A stretch of DNA of 37,499 bases, from contig VXQZ01000027.1 of NCBI GenBank assembly GCA_009838735.1, positions 1-37,499 on the forward strand, written 5' to 3'. The position numbers were made by a program, and so were the translations under genes. The notes beneath the pieces were generated by a model, which had not been told where the DNA came from, did not search any database, and saw nothing but the letters and a program-made list of their open reading frames with translations. Positions 29,963 through 37,499 of this stretch are shown here, piece after piece. This stretch comes from Chloroflexota bacterium (GTDB lineage Bacteria > Chloroflexota > Dehalococcoidia > Bin125). Position 1 is the stretch's first letter, and every line of letters begins with the position of its first letter.

Positions 29963-31654
29963 ATGGTCGTGAATCCCACTGCCGACGGTCATGTCGCATC
30001 GGTTGATGTCAGCCCGCGACGGCGCTGGTTGACCCTGTTCGTCCTGGCCGGCGCGCAAGCGATCGTCATGCTCGATGCGACGATCGTCAACACGGCGCTG
30101 CCGACCCTCAAGCGCCACTTCGAAATGACCGAGTCGCAGTCCCTCTGGGTGGTGGACGCCTACCTGGTTTTCTTTGGCGGTCTGTTGCTGCTTTCCGGAG
30201 CGCTCGGTGACCGCTTCGGCCGTCGCCGGATGCTGATGCTCGGGCTCGTCGTCTTCACCGCGGCGTCGATCGGGGTCGCCTTCTCGACCACTGCCGAAAT
30301 GCTCATCGTCGGCCGAGGGTTGCAGGGCGTCGGCGGCGCGATGGTCCTACCCCAGGGCCTGTCCACGCTCACGGCAGTGTTCCCGCGCAAGGATCGCAGC
30401 AAGGCGTTCGGCATCTACATGGGTTCGATGGGCATCGGCATGGCCCTCGGTCCGTTCCTCGGCGGAACACTGGTTGATCAAATCAGCTGGTCGGCCGTCT
30501 TCTGGGTGCCGGCGCCGGTTGCCGCGTTGTCGCTGGTTGGACTCACCCTGGTCCCGGCGACCAGGTCGCTGCAGCACACGAGACTCGACGTGCCCGGCGC
30601 GGTGACGGGCACCATCGGCATGGTCGCGCTGGTCTTTTCGATCATTGAGGGCATTCCGCGCGGCTGGGGTGATCCGGTCATTGTCGGCACGATCACCACT
30701 GCTGTGATTGCCCTCACGGTGTTCATCCTGATTGAGCGGCGGGCCAAGCAGCCGCTGTTGCCGTTGGGCTTCTTCAAACAACGAGACTTCGTCGGCGCCA
30801 TGGTTGGCATGTTCTTCATCATGTTCGCGCTAATGGGGCTGCTCTTCTATCTGCCCCAGTTCTTCCAGCTCGTGCAGGGCGTATCGGCTGCCGAAAGCGG
30901 GCTCCGGGTGATGCCGCTGGCGTTGGTGATGATCATCTGCGCGCCGATCGCAGGATTCATCCTGCCCAAGATCGGACCCCGCTTCCTGCTCTTCTGGGCG
31001 CCGACCATACACGGAGGCGGCTGTCTGCTCCTGCTTGGCCTGGTCCTGGCAGTCGACACGCCCTACTGGATCATCGGCCTGGCGCTGGCCTGGTTGGGCA
31101 TCGGCGGGTCATTGCACATGCCGGCCACGACCGATACCTCGATGGCCGCCGTCCCGGTCGACATGGCAGGCAAAGCCTCGGCCGTGACCACCACCGGCCA
31201 GGAGCTGGGCGGCACGATGGCGATCGCCATCCTCGGCAGCTTTGCCGCAGTCATGTACGCCTCCGGAGTCCGAGACGGCCTCAGTGATCTGCCGCTCTCG
31301 ACTGCCGAGGTGGATGTCATGGCGTCGGGGATCGGCGCGGCCTATCACCTGCTCCCCGGCCTCGACCCCGGCGTCGTCGGAGAGGTGCAAAGCACGCTGA
31401 CCGACTCCTTCGTCCAGGCGATCAAGCGGACCTTCCTCTTCGGCATCACCTTCGCCGTCATCGCCGGAGTCGTCGGCTGGTTCCTCGTGCCCCGCCGCCA
31501 GCGCCAGGTCCAGGCAACCTCCCTCGACACACCGGCGAGCGTCTCTGCGACGACCCCATCTACGTTCGAAGACTCGCCAAACGGCGCCGGCCCGCTTGGA
31601 TTGGCCGCCCGCAATATGGCATCGGTCAGACCCCAGAAGACCGGATTGCCGTGA
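29963..31654 (+). CDS. DHA2-family MFS exporter, copy 2 (tandem paralogue)
   Basis: A 563-aa, 14-helix DHA2 exporter closely related to the preceding gene. The opening RRRWLTLFVLAGAQAIVMLDATIVNTALPTLKRHFEMTESQSLWVVDAYLVFFGGLLLLSGALGDRFGRRRM parallels copy 1 nearly residue for residue, with motif A GALGDRFGRR. Identity is high through the helices and low in the C-terminal linker, yet the final residues (ARNMASVRPQKTGLP) again match copy 1. It is a tandem duplication product, probably with a different substrate range. Start is ATG 29963 or GTG 29969; GGCGGAG is better spaced from the GTG. The stop overlaps the lipoprotein start (GTGA). Confidence 0.92.
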   Translation: MVVNPTADGHVASVDVSPRRRWLTLFVLAGAQAIVMLDATIVNTALPTLKRHFEMTESQSLWVVDAYLVFFGGLLLLSGALGDRFGRRRMLMLGLVVFTAASIGVAFSTTAEMLIVGRGLQGVGGAMVLPQGLSTLTAVFPRKDRSKAFGIYMGSMGIGMALGPFLGGTLVDQISWSAVFWVPAPVAALSLVGLTLVPATRSLQHTRLDVPGAVTGTIGMVALVFSIIEGIPRGWGDPVIVGTITTAVIALTVFILIERRAKQPLLPLGFFKQRDFVGAMVGMFFIMFALMGLLFYLPQFFQLVQGVSAAESGLRVMPLALVMIICAPIAGFILPKIGPRFLLFWAPTIHGGGCLLLLGLVLAVDTPYWIIGLALAWLGIGGSLHMPATTDTSMAAVPVDMAGKASAVTTTGQELGGTMAIAILGSFAAVMYASGVRDGLSDLPLSTAEVDVMASGIGAAYHLLPGLDPGVVGEVQSTLTDSFVQAIKRTFLFGITFAVIAGVVGWFLVPRRQRQVQATSLDTPASVSATTPSTFEDSPNGAGPLGLAARNMASVRPQKTGLP

Positions 31655-33132
31655 AATTCGGACGTGTGTACAGAAGCAAGGCGGGCTTCCTTGCGATAGC
31701 GGTTCTGGCGGCAGTCCTGGCAGTCCTGCTCGCCGGCTGCACGGATGAGAGACAAGAGCAAGCCGAATCCCACCCGGTGGAGCAGCAGCAAGAAGTTGTC
31801 CGCTCACAATCCGGTCGCTCAGCGACGGTCGCTCCGCTTCCCGAGTACCTGAGCGGCGAGGGTGTCATCTGGATCGAGCAGTGGCCATGGATTCAGACCG
31901 CCGGACTCTGCGGTGAAGAAGTGACCAGCGACTTCGATGAGTTGCCCAAGCCGGGGCACGGCTTGACGGCCATGTCCCAACCGACTGCCGCCTTGAGGGA
32001 AGCAGCCAGCATGTTGGGATTGGAATGGGAAGACTGGGAACGCCGATGGTTCGACCGCAACGGAGTGACGCTCTACCGAAGAACTGCCTGGCAGGGAGAC
32101 TCACGCGAGTATGCCGCGGCATCCCTGTACCTGGTCTATCACGGGGATCCACCTCGTTGGGACGAGGCGCAATCGAGCATTCTGTATCTCTGTGACGAAG
32201 AGGCCGGAGACCCCGCGGATCGACCGTTGCCACCCCCGATCTACGTCGACCTGGACGGCGAACAGGTGGATGTTCGCTATGGAGCCGTGTTGGCACTCCT
32301 GAACTCGACTCACCTGCCTGGAGTCGATCTGGAACGCTCGTGTTCGTGGTTCTCGCCCGGGTTCGTCGACCATCGAGTCGGGCGACGCACGGCCGTGCCT
32401 CACGGATTGTCGTTGGGAATGGCTGCAGTATCCGATCTGCCAATATCACTGATGCATCTAGCGGTCATACATGGCCAAAAGACGCCCCTCAACCAGTTCG
32501 AGCATCTTTGGGTGACAGAGCATCGGGTCATGGCGTTCACGCGCGTCCCAAGGCAAAAGCGCGGCCGTGCCCGGCTGGCTGAGGTTCGAGAGTTCGCCCT
32601 GTTTGAAGACGCAGGCGACCAGCGCTGGATTGAACTCGCCAGCGGCACAGTCTGGAATTGCTCTGAGGTTACGCCTACGCCAACTCCAATGCTCGTTGAG
32701 CCACCGACGGAGATACCAGATGAACACGGAGGCATTCGGCTCATGCTCACTCGCATGTATGGGCGTATCGACGGCTTCTGTGTCGAAGATGCGGTAGCAG
32801 ATTTCCCCGAGGGATGGGATCTTGAGCACGGACTGACTCCTGACTCGACACCGCCAGATGAATTGCAAGACCTGCTAAATCGCTGGGAAACGTCCTACGG
32901 CGACTATCAGTACCGATGGTTTGATCGATATCGGATCGTGCTGATGTACCACGCATGGGTTGTGACCGACCTTGGTCGTCAAGGCGCAATCGCGTTCGCG
33001 CTTGACATCAGGCGCGGCTACGACGCCCAAGCCGATCGCGAGTTTTGGGAAGCGATAGAGACTGCGAGCGTCGCGCCTTGCGACTACTTCAATGAGCAAT
33101 ACGAGATCGTCTTCGAGCCAGGGAACCCCTGA
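31651..33132 (+). CDS. Lipoprotein with three Cys-paired repeats, unknown function
   Basis: A 493-aa predicted lipoprotein without a family I know. The signal peptide ends in lipobox LLAGC (Cys30), followed by a short Q/E-rich stretch. Three units of about 100 residues then repeat, each starting and ending in Cys: C87-C181, C231-C337 and C377-C477. Each unit has an HGL(T/S) element 17-21 residues after the first Cys and an aromatic W-x-x-(R/E) element about 46-56 residues after it: WFDR at 133 and 423, WVTE at 287. Two units share strong text, such as G(L/F)C.E..V.DF.E....GHGLT. A TPTPTP linker precedes unit 3. The GTG start overlaps the MFS stop. Codon use is less GC-biased than in neighbours. 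Confidence 0.8.
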   Translation: MKFGRVYRSKAGFLAIAVLAAVLAVLLAGCTDERQEQAESHPVEQQQEVVRSQSGRSATVAPLPEYLSGEGVIWIEQWPWIQTAGLCGEEVTSDFDELPKPGHGLTAMSQPTAALREAASMLGLEWEDWERRWFDRNGVTLYRRTAWQGDSREYAAASLYLVYHGDPPRWDEAQSSILYLCDEEAGDPADRPLPPPIYVDLDGEQVDVRYGAVLALLNSTHLPGVDLERSCSWFSPGFVDHRVGRRTAVPHGLSLGMAAVSDLPISLMHLAVIHGQKTPLNQFEHLWVTEHRVMAFTRVPRQKRGRARLAEVREFALFEDAGDQRWIELASGTVWNCSEVTPTPTPMLVEPPTEIPDEHGGIRLMLTRMYGRIDGFCVEDAVADFPEGWDLEHGLTPDSTPPDELQDLLNRWETSYGDYQYRWFDRYRIVLMYHAWVVTDLGRQGAIAFALDIRRGYDAQADREFWEAIETASVAPCDYFNEQYEIVFEPGNP

Positions 33133-33160
33133 GTGACGACGCAGGTACGCCCTTTTCTCC

Positions 33161-34690
33161 CTAGTCGCCGAGCATCGACTCCGCCACCCGTTCGCCGATC
33201 ATGATCGACGTCAGGTTCGTATTGCAACTGACGATGTCCGGCATGATAGACGCGTCCGCGACCCTCAGGTTCTCGACCTGGTGGACCTGACCCCGCTGAT
33301 CGGTCACAGCCAGCGGGTCGGTTGCCGGACCCATCTTCGCCGTTCCGCAAATGTGCCAGGTCGTCGAAGTCGTTCGACGGATGTAGTCGGCCAGCGCATT
33401 GTCCGACTCCATCACCGAGGCGCGCGGCGCGATCACGCGGTCGACGAACGGCGTGATCGCGTCGGAGTGCATGATCTCCCAGCACAACCGCGCGCCATCC
33501 ATCAACCGCCGCAGGTCCTCGGGATGTGAGGCGTAGTTCATGTCGAGTTGCGGCTGCTCCGACGGATCGGCCGAGCGCAGCGTCACCGATCCGCGCGAGT
33601 ATGGGCGCTGAATCACCGCGCCAACCCCAAACGACGGATGCTGACGCGGCGCTTCGGTCAGTCCGCGTACCTGATCCTCGTCCCAGATCGTCGAGATCGC
33701 CAGCTGCATGTCGTTGAACTGGTCCGAACCCGGAGCGGTGTAGCGCACGCCGATCTCCGTGACGACGTCCGGATCATGGACGACCTCTGGTTTGGGAAAC
33801 GCCTGGACCCCGGTGCCGAAGTGGTCGATCAGGTTCTCGCCGACCCCGGGCAGGGGCACGCGTTGCTGGATTCCATGCGGCGAGAGCTTCTCCGCCGGTC
33901 CGATCCCGCTGCGCAGCAGGATCGCCGGAGAGACGGCCGAGCCGGCCGAGACACAGATCCGCCTGCCGTTCACGACTTCGCCATCACTGAGCACGACCCC
34001 ATTGACGCGAGCGCCACTGCCGTCCTCGAAGCTGAGCCGATCGACCAACACGCCGTGCCGAATGGTCAGGTTCTCCCGTTCGCGAATGCCGAGCAGGTAG
34101 GCGATGTTGGTCGAGATCCGGTTGCCGTTGCTCCGATTTCGTGGCCACGGCCCGACGCCGGTCGCATCGGGCAGGTTGTGATCCCAGACGTCGCCGAATC
34201 CGCTGCCGCGACAGGCGTCATAGAAGGCGCGCTGCAGCGGCTGCCAGTTTCCCGACGGCTCGCGCTCAATCGGCACCGGACCGGACTGCCCGTGGAAATC
34301 GCCGCCCTCGGGATCCGACTCCAGTCGCCGGTAGTAGGGCAAGACGTCCTCAAAGCCCCACTCGTCGCAGCCCATCGCCACCCACGACTCGAAGTCACCC
34401 GGCACGCCCCGCAAGGCGATCGTCCCGTTGACCGCCGAGGAACCGCCCATCACCTTGCCTCGATGCAGCGGGAACTCACGACCATGACGCGCATTCGCCT
34501 TGAATCCCCAGTCGTGATCACGCCACGAGACCCAGGGCTTGAGCAAGTCCCTCGGCATGTCTTCGACTCGGGTGTAATCGGGTCCGGCCTCCAACAACAA
34601 CACCCGCCGGCTTGGATCCTCCGACAGCCTGGCCGCAATCACCGCCCCCGCAGACCCGGCCCCGATGATGATGTCGTCATACGTCGTCAT
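33161..34690 (-). CDS. GMC-family FAD oxidoreductase (choline/alcohol dehydrogenase-like)
   Basis: A 509-aa glucose-methanol-choline oxidoreductase. It has the FAD-binding GAGSAG with the family's ...RVLLLEAGP strand, the PROSITE-like GKVMGGSSAVNGTIALRG (GMC signature 1), and GSAVSPAILLRSGIGP (signature 2). The C-terminal catalytic pair is His in TTWHICGTAKMG and Asn in SCNTNLTSIMIGERVAE. Enzymes of this family oxidise primary alcohols, sugars or choline to aldehydes. The substrate is unknown. ATG 34690 is chosen because GGAGG stands 6 bases before it; the in-frame GTG 34702 lies upstream of that site. It is divergent from the CoA-transferase gene across a 108-base gap. Confidence 0.94.
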   Translation of the reverse strand: MTTYDDIIIGAGSAGAVIAARLSEDPSRRVLLLEAGPDYTRVEDMPRDLLKPWVSWRDHDWGFKANARHGREFPLHRGKVMGGSSAVNGTIALRGVPGDFESWVAMGCDEWGFEDVLPYYRRLESDPEGGDFHGQSGPVPIEREPSGNWQPLQRAFYDACRGSGFGDVWDHNLPDATGVGPWPRNRSNGNRISTNIAYLLGIRERENLTIRHGVLVDRLSFEDGSGARVNGVVLSDGEVVNGRRICVSAGSAVSPAILLRSGIGPAEKLSPHGIQQRVPLPGVGENLIDHFGTGVQAFPKPEVVHDPDVVTEIGVRYTAPGSDQFNDMQLAISTIWDEDQVRGLTEAPRQHPSFGVGAVIQRPYSRGSVTLRSADPSEQPQLDMNYASHPEDLRRLMDGARLCWEIMHSDAITPFVDRVIAPRASVMESDNALADYIRRTTSTTWHICGTAKMGPATDPLAVTDQRGQVHQVENLRVADASIMPDIVSCNTNLTSIMIGERVAESMLGD

Positions 34691-34798
34691 GAAATCCTCC
34701 ACCCGTGGCTAGATGGTAAGTCAGCCCTGGTTCGAGTTGGCGGGATCTTCCGATAACGTGACGCGTACCGGCCCAGCACAACGAGGGACGTCGTACGA

Positions 34799-37306
34799 GT
34801 GCCTGACACAACACCGGTTCCGGCCTACGAGGGCCTGGTCGTCGTCGATCTCTCCCGACGCATGTCGGGCGCCTTTGCCGCCCGCCTCTTCGCCGATCAC
34901 GGCGCCGATGTCATCATGCTGGAACCGCCCGATGGTCATCCGCTCCGGCATGAAGCTCCGTTCCTCAACGACGTTCCGGGCCCCGAGCGCTCCGCCCTGC
35001 ATGCCTACGTCAACTGGAACAAACGCTCCGTCGCGATCAGCGAGCCCTCCGACGCTCAAGCCTGGATCACCGTCGCAGACGTCGTCATCACCACGGACGG
35101 ATCGGACAAGCTGCCGAGTTGGCCCCTCGACGACATGCGACCGGACGCTGTCCATCTCTCCGTCACGCCGCACGGACTCGAGGGCCCGTTGGCCGACGCC
35201 CCGGGCAGCAACCTGACCCTCAACGCCCGCTGTGGCTGGGCCTACGTGAACGCCCTCCGCGATGAGTCTCCCCTGACCCTGCCCTCGCGACAGTTCGGCT
35301 ACATGGGCGGCCTCGCCGGCTTCGTCGCCGGATCCGCAGCGTTGCGTCGCCGCTTCGAGTCCAACTCGCCCGAACGCGTCGACGTCCGCGAGCTCGAAGC
35401 CATGACCCACACGGTCTACCCCTGGTCGATCGGCGCGATCTACCAGGGAACCGGATGGTCGCGCGGCGCGACCGGCGGTCGCCCGCGAGGCGAACCGGGA
35501 CCGCTCTGGGACGCGGCCGACGGGCGGATCAACTTCGGCTTCGGCGACTGGCACAACTGGCGCGAAGCAATGGACCTCTTCAATCTCCCCGAGCAGGGAG
35601 CGCGTGAAGACCTGCAAGCCCGCAACGCCCGCTACTCCAAGGATCTGTCCGCCGTGATGGCCGGAGTCGCGCGCGAGCTGCCCAGCATGGAGAAGTGGCC
35701 CCTGTTCCACAAACTGGCCCGGCTGCGCTGCATTTCGGGCGTGATGCAGACGATTCCCGAACTCGTCGAGAACGAGCAGTTCGACGCGCGAGGCTTCATC
35801 GTCGAAACCGAACTGGACGGCAACTCGGTGCGCGCTTCGGGCGATCCGCATCCAATGTCGCCGCCGAGTTGGTCGCTGAAATCACCGGCCCCAAAGCTGA
35901 ACGCCGTCTCATCTAATCAGCCTTCCTCTCCGTTGCCCGATGAAATCTCTCCACGTTCCCGTGAGAGTGATAGCAAGGTCTTTTCTCCCCCCGCGAAGCG
36001 GGGGGAGATGCCGAAGGCAGAGGGGGGTTCCCGCTCCCTGAGCGGCCCCCTCGACGGCGTCCGCGTCCTCACCTTCACCCAGGCCTGGAGCGGCACATTC
36101 GCGACAGAACTGCTGGCATTCCTCGGTGCCGACGTGGTCCAGATTGAAGCCTTGCGACGCGTCGACATCTGGCGGCTGCTTCGACCCTGGGTGCCCGACG
36201 CGATTCGCGACGACTCGAAGACGCAACACCCGGTCAACCTCCAGGGCGTCTACAACGCGGTCAACCTGAACAAGCGCGGGATTACGCTCGACCTCAGCAC
36301 CGACGAGGGCAAGGACATCTTCTGGCGGATGATGCCCAACTTCGACGTCATTTGCGAGAATTTCCGCCCCGGCGTCCTCGACGGCTGGGGCATCACCCTC
36401 GAGTCGCTGGCCGAGAAGCGTTCCGACGTCATCCTCGCCTCGATCTCCGGCTACGGCGTCACCGGACCGTTTTCCTCCTACCCCGCGAACGGCGCCACCA
36501 CCGAGCCGATGTCCGGACTCTCGTCAATCCACGGATACGAAGGCGATCCGGGCATGAACACCGGCGGACTGTTCCCGGACTCCATCTCCGGCTACTCGAT
36601 GACCGCCGCCATCATCGCCGCCCTGGCCCGGCGAGAGCGCGTAAACGGACCCCAGCGGATCGATGTCGCCATGCTCGAGGCCATGGGCGTAGTCGTCGGC
36701 GACGCGATCGCCGAGTTCGACGCCACCGGACGAATGCCGGTCCCAATCGGAAATCGCGACCGTCAGATGGCCCCGCACAACATCTACCCCTGCGCCGGTG
36801 AGGATGAGTGGATCGCCATCTCGGTCGCAACCGAGTCCGAGTGGCGCACACTCTGTCAGGAACTGGGCCTGGCCGGATTGGTGGATGATCCCCGGTTCTC
36901 GACCGCTGCGCTGCGCAAGAGCAATGAGGGCGACCTGGACGAGATCATCACCGCCTGGACTTCCGATCAGGAGTCGGATGCGCTCGAACAGCGCCTGCTC
37001 GCGGCCGGCCTGGACGCGGCTCGGGTCTCCCGGCCCTACGACCAGTTCTCCGACCCCGATCCGACCTACCTGTCCAGTGGATTCATCCAGTCGGTCGACC
37101 ATCCCGAGGTCGGCGAATCGTGGCTGCCCGGCGCGCCCTGGCGACTGAGCGGGCCGGAAGATCGCCAACTCAGGCCCTCGCCCTGCGTCGGCGAGCACTC
37201 GTTCGAGGTCTTTGCCCAGGAACTGGGCATGACCCAGGCCGAATACCAATCCCTGGTCGAGCGAGGAATCAGCGGAACCATGGACGACGTCGCCGCCTCA
37301 GGCTAG
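34799..37306 (+). CDS. Tandem two-domain CaiB/BaiF family CoA-transferase
   Basis: An 835-aa protein made of two complete class III CoA-transferase domains in tandem, about residues 1-380 and 418-835. Each begins with a strand and helix of the family (YEGLVVVDLSRRMSGAFAARLFADHGADVIMLE; LDGVRVLTFTQAWSGTFATELLAFLGADVVQIE). The catalytic Asp that forms the acyl-aspartyl anhydride is present in domain 2 (D594 in GLFPDSISGY). In domain 1 the aligned residues are PSRQFGY, with S163 or R164 at that place, so domain 1 is probably a structural partner. Family enzymes transfer CoA between acyl donors and acids and normally form interlinked dimers, which a fusion could mimic. Residues 395-412 of the linker are encoded by hairpin repeat A copy 5. 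The start is GTG 34799 after GAGGGA. A frame-intact double gene is rare but known. Confidence 0.9.
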   Translation: MPDTTPVPAYEGLVVVDLSRRMSGAFAARLFADHGADVIMLEPPDGHPLRHEAPFLNDVPGPERSALHAYVNWNKRSVAISEPSDAQAWITVADVVITTDGSDKLPSWPLDDMRPDAVHLSVTPHGLEGPLADAPGSNLTLNARCGWAYVNALRDESPLTLPSRQFGYMGGLAGFVAGSAALRRRFESNSPERVDVRELEAMTHTVYPWSIGAIYQGTGWSRGATGGRPRGEPGPLWDAADGRINFGFGDWHNWREAMDLFNLPEQGAREDLQARNARYSKDLSAVMAGVARELPSMEKWPLFHKLARLRCISGVMQTIPELVENEQFDARGFIVETELDGNSVRASGDPHPMSPPSWSLKSPAPKLNAVSSNQPSSPLPDEISPRSRESDSKVFSPPAKRGEMPKAEGGSRSLSGPLDGVRVLTFTQAWSGTFATELLAFLGADVVQIEALRRVDIWRLLRPWVPDAIRDDSKTQHPVNLQGVYNAVNLNKRGITLDLSTDEGKDIFWRMMPNFDVICENFRPGVLDGWGITLESLAEKRSDVILASISGYGVTGPFSSYPANGATTEPMSGLSSIHGYEGDPGMNTGGLFPDSISGYSMTAAIIAALARRERVNGPQRIDVAMLEAMGVVVGDAIAEFDATGRMPVPIGNRDRQMAPHNIYPCAGEDEWIAISVATESEWRTLCQELGLAGLVDDPRFSTAALRKSNEGDLDEIITAWTSDQESDALEQRLLAAGLDAARVSRPYDQFSDPDPTYLSSGFIQSVDHPEVGESWLPGAPWRLSGPEDRQLRPSPCVGEHSFEVFAQELGMTQAEYQSLVERGISGTMDDVAASG
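35985..36030. repeat. Hairpin repeat, family A copy 5, inside the CoA-transferase gene
   Basis: A perfect 10-bp stem at 35985-35994/35998-36007 with loop GAA, identical in its first 23 bases to 1938-1960, then TGCC GAA GGCA (36009-36019) and a G-run with GGTTCCC. It is translated in frame as FSPPAKRGEMPKAEGGSR in the linker between the two domains. Confidence 0.9.
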
Positions 37307-37349
37307 AGCCCGACCACACCGCCAGATCACGATCCGCCTCCGCCCCTCT

Positions 37350-37420
37350 CTCCCTCCGATGCCCCGCACTTGCCTGCCCCTGGCTTGAACAGGGGACGCG
37401 GGGCCCAGCCCGCGATCCTC
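37350..37420. repeat. Hairpin repeat, family C copy 3
   Basis: TCCGATGCCCCGCACTTGCC is followed by an outer stem CCCCGC/GCGGGG (37362-37367 with 37398-37403) around an inner stem CCCCTG/CAGGGG (37377-37382 with 37390-37395) and ends with GGGCCCAGCCCGCGATCCTCC. It is nearly the same as copy 2 at the other end of the window. Confidence 0.85.
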
Positions 37421-37427
37421 CTCTGCT

Positions 37428-37464
37428 CCCTCTCCCTGAGGGAGAGGGTTGGGGTGAGGGCCCC
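37428..37464. repeat. Hairpin repeat, family B copy 5
   Basis: CCCTCTCCC TGA GGGAGAGGG (37428-37448) is a perfect 9-bp stem. GTTGGGGTGAGGGCCCC follows and ends 3 bases before a candidate start codon at 37468. Confidence 0.85.
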
Positions 37465-37467
37465 GCG

Positions 37468-37499
37468 ATGTCCTACTTCGACGACGCCCCCTTTCCCGA
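37468..37499 (+). CDS. Possible start of a gene cut by the window edge
   Basis: ATG 37468 opens a frame reading MSYFDDAPFP to the end of the window, with GAGGG about 8 bases upstream in repeat B copy 5. The arrangement matches the thiolase start at 25408. Too little is present to name it, and the call rests on this pattern only. Confidence 0.4.
   Translation, partial: MSYFDDAPFP

Noticed and set aside
34721-35851. 376-aa minus-strand frame opposite the CoA-transferase gene
   Set aside because: It is antisense to a clear CaiB-like domain and has the composition of a shadow frame.
1-37499. CRISPR arrays, tRNA or rRNA genes, riboswitches
   Set aside because: I saw no regularly spaced direct repeats, no cloverleaf-like sequence ending in CCA, and no conserved rRNA segments. 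The hairpin repeats vary in spacing and orientation, which excludes CRISPR.

Overview
The window is GC-rich bacterial chromosome with no rRNA, tRNA, CRISPR array, recognisable transposase or phage gene. The gene content is a DUF1800/DUF1501 pair, NHL propeller, ThuA protein, NIPSNAP protein, Ltp-type thiolase with a DUF35 partner, CaiB/BaiF CoA-transferase, enolase-superfamily dehydratase, GMC oxidoreductase, duplicated DHA2 exporters and Q/E-rich lipoproteins. This resembles free-living heterotrophic Chloroflexota, for example SAR202-like lineages, but that placement is inference from gene mix only.

Layout. 1-288: hairpin repeats. 289-4827 (+): flavin-dependent halogenase, MOSC protein, GNAT acetyltransferase, class III aminotransferase. 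4843-4893: perfect 21-bp inverted repeat between converging genes. 4920-7348 (-): partner-switching module (sensor/PP2C phosphatase fused to an RsbW-like kinase, then a STAS antagonist). 7409-9199 (-): thioesterase, NIPSNAP protein, and a coiled-coil/winged-helix protein with its own promoter and twin palindromes. 9312-11282 (-): overlapping four-gene set made of a degenerate nucleotidyltransferase, HEPN protein, small winged-helix protein and MutY-like glycosylase. 11318-15113 (-): NHL protein, DUF1501, DUF1800. 15469-18352 (+): a 584-aa unknown and an alpha/beta hydrolase. 18372-18775: a GIY-YIG gene boxed by perfect 32-bp inverted repeats. 18808-19623 (-): ThuA-like protein. 19860-24001 (+): VWA lipoprotein, enolase-superfamily dehydratase, ParD/ParE pair, membrane protein. 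23998-25290 (-): serine beta-lactamase-like hydrolase. 25408-31654: Ltp-type thiolase, an opposed class A beta-lactamase-like gene, DUF35 protein and two DHA2 exporters. 31651-33132 (+): triple-repeat lipoprotein. 33161-34690 (-): GMC oxidoreductase. 34799-37306 (+): tandem CaiB-like CoA-transferase. 37468-37499: start of a gene cut by the window edge.

A striking property of the window is its load of short GC-rich hairpin repeats. I see at least four families (called A, B, C and D here, plus one single hairpin) in about 15 places. They lie mostly between genes, but one copy of family A encodes the linker of the double CoA-transferase and another encodes the last 12 residues of the halogenase. 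Two family B copies place a purine-rich ribosome-binding stretch just ahead of a start codon. Family D occurs only as the inverted pair around the GIY-YIG gene. The best candidates for undescribed biology are the repeat-flanked GIY-YIG unit, the nucleotidyltransferase/HEPN/winged-helix/MutY-like operon in which two enzyme active sites have lost key residues, the repeat-derived linker in the CoA-transferase, and the three-fold Cys-paired lipoprotein.
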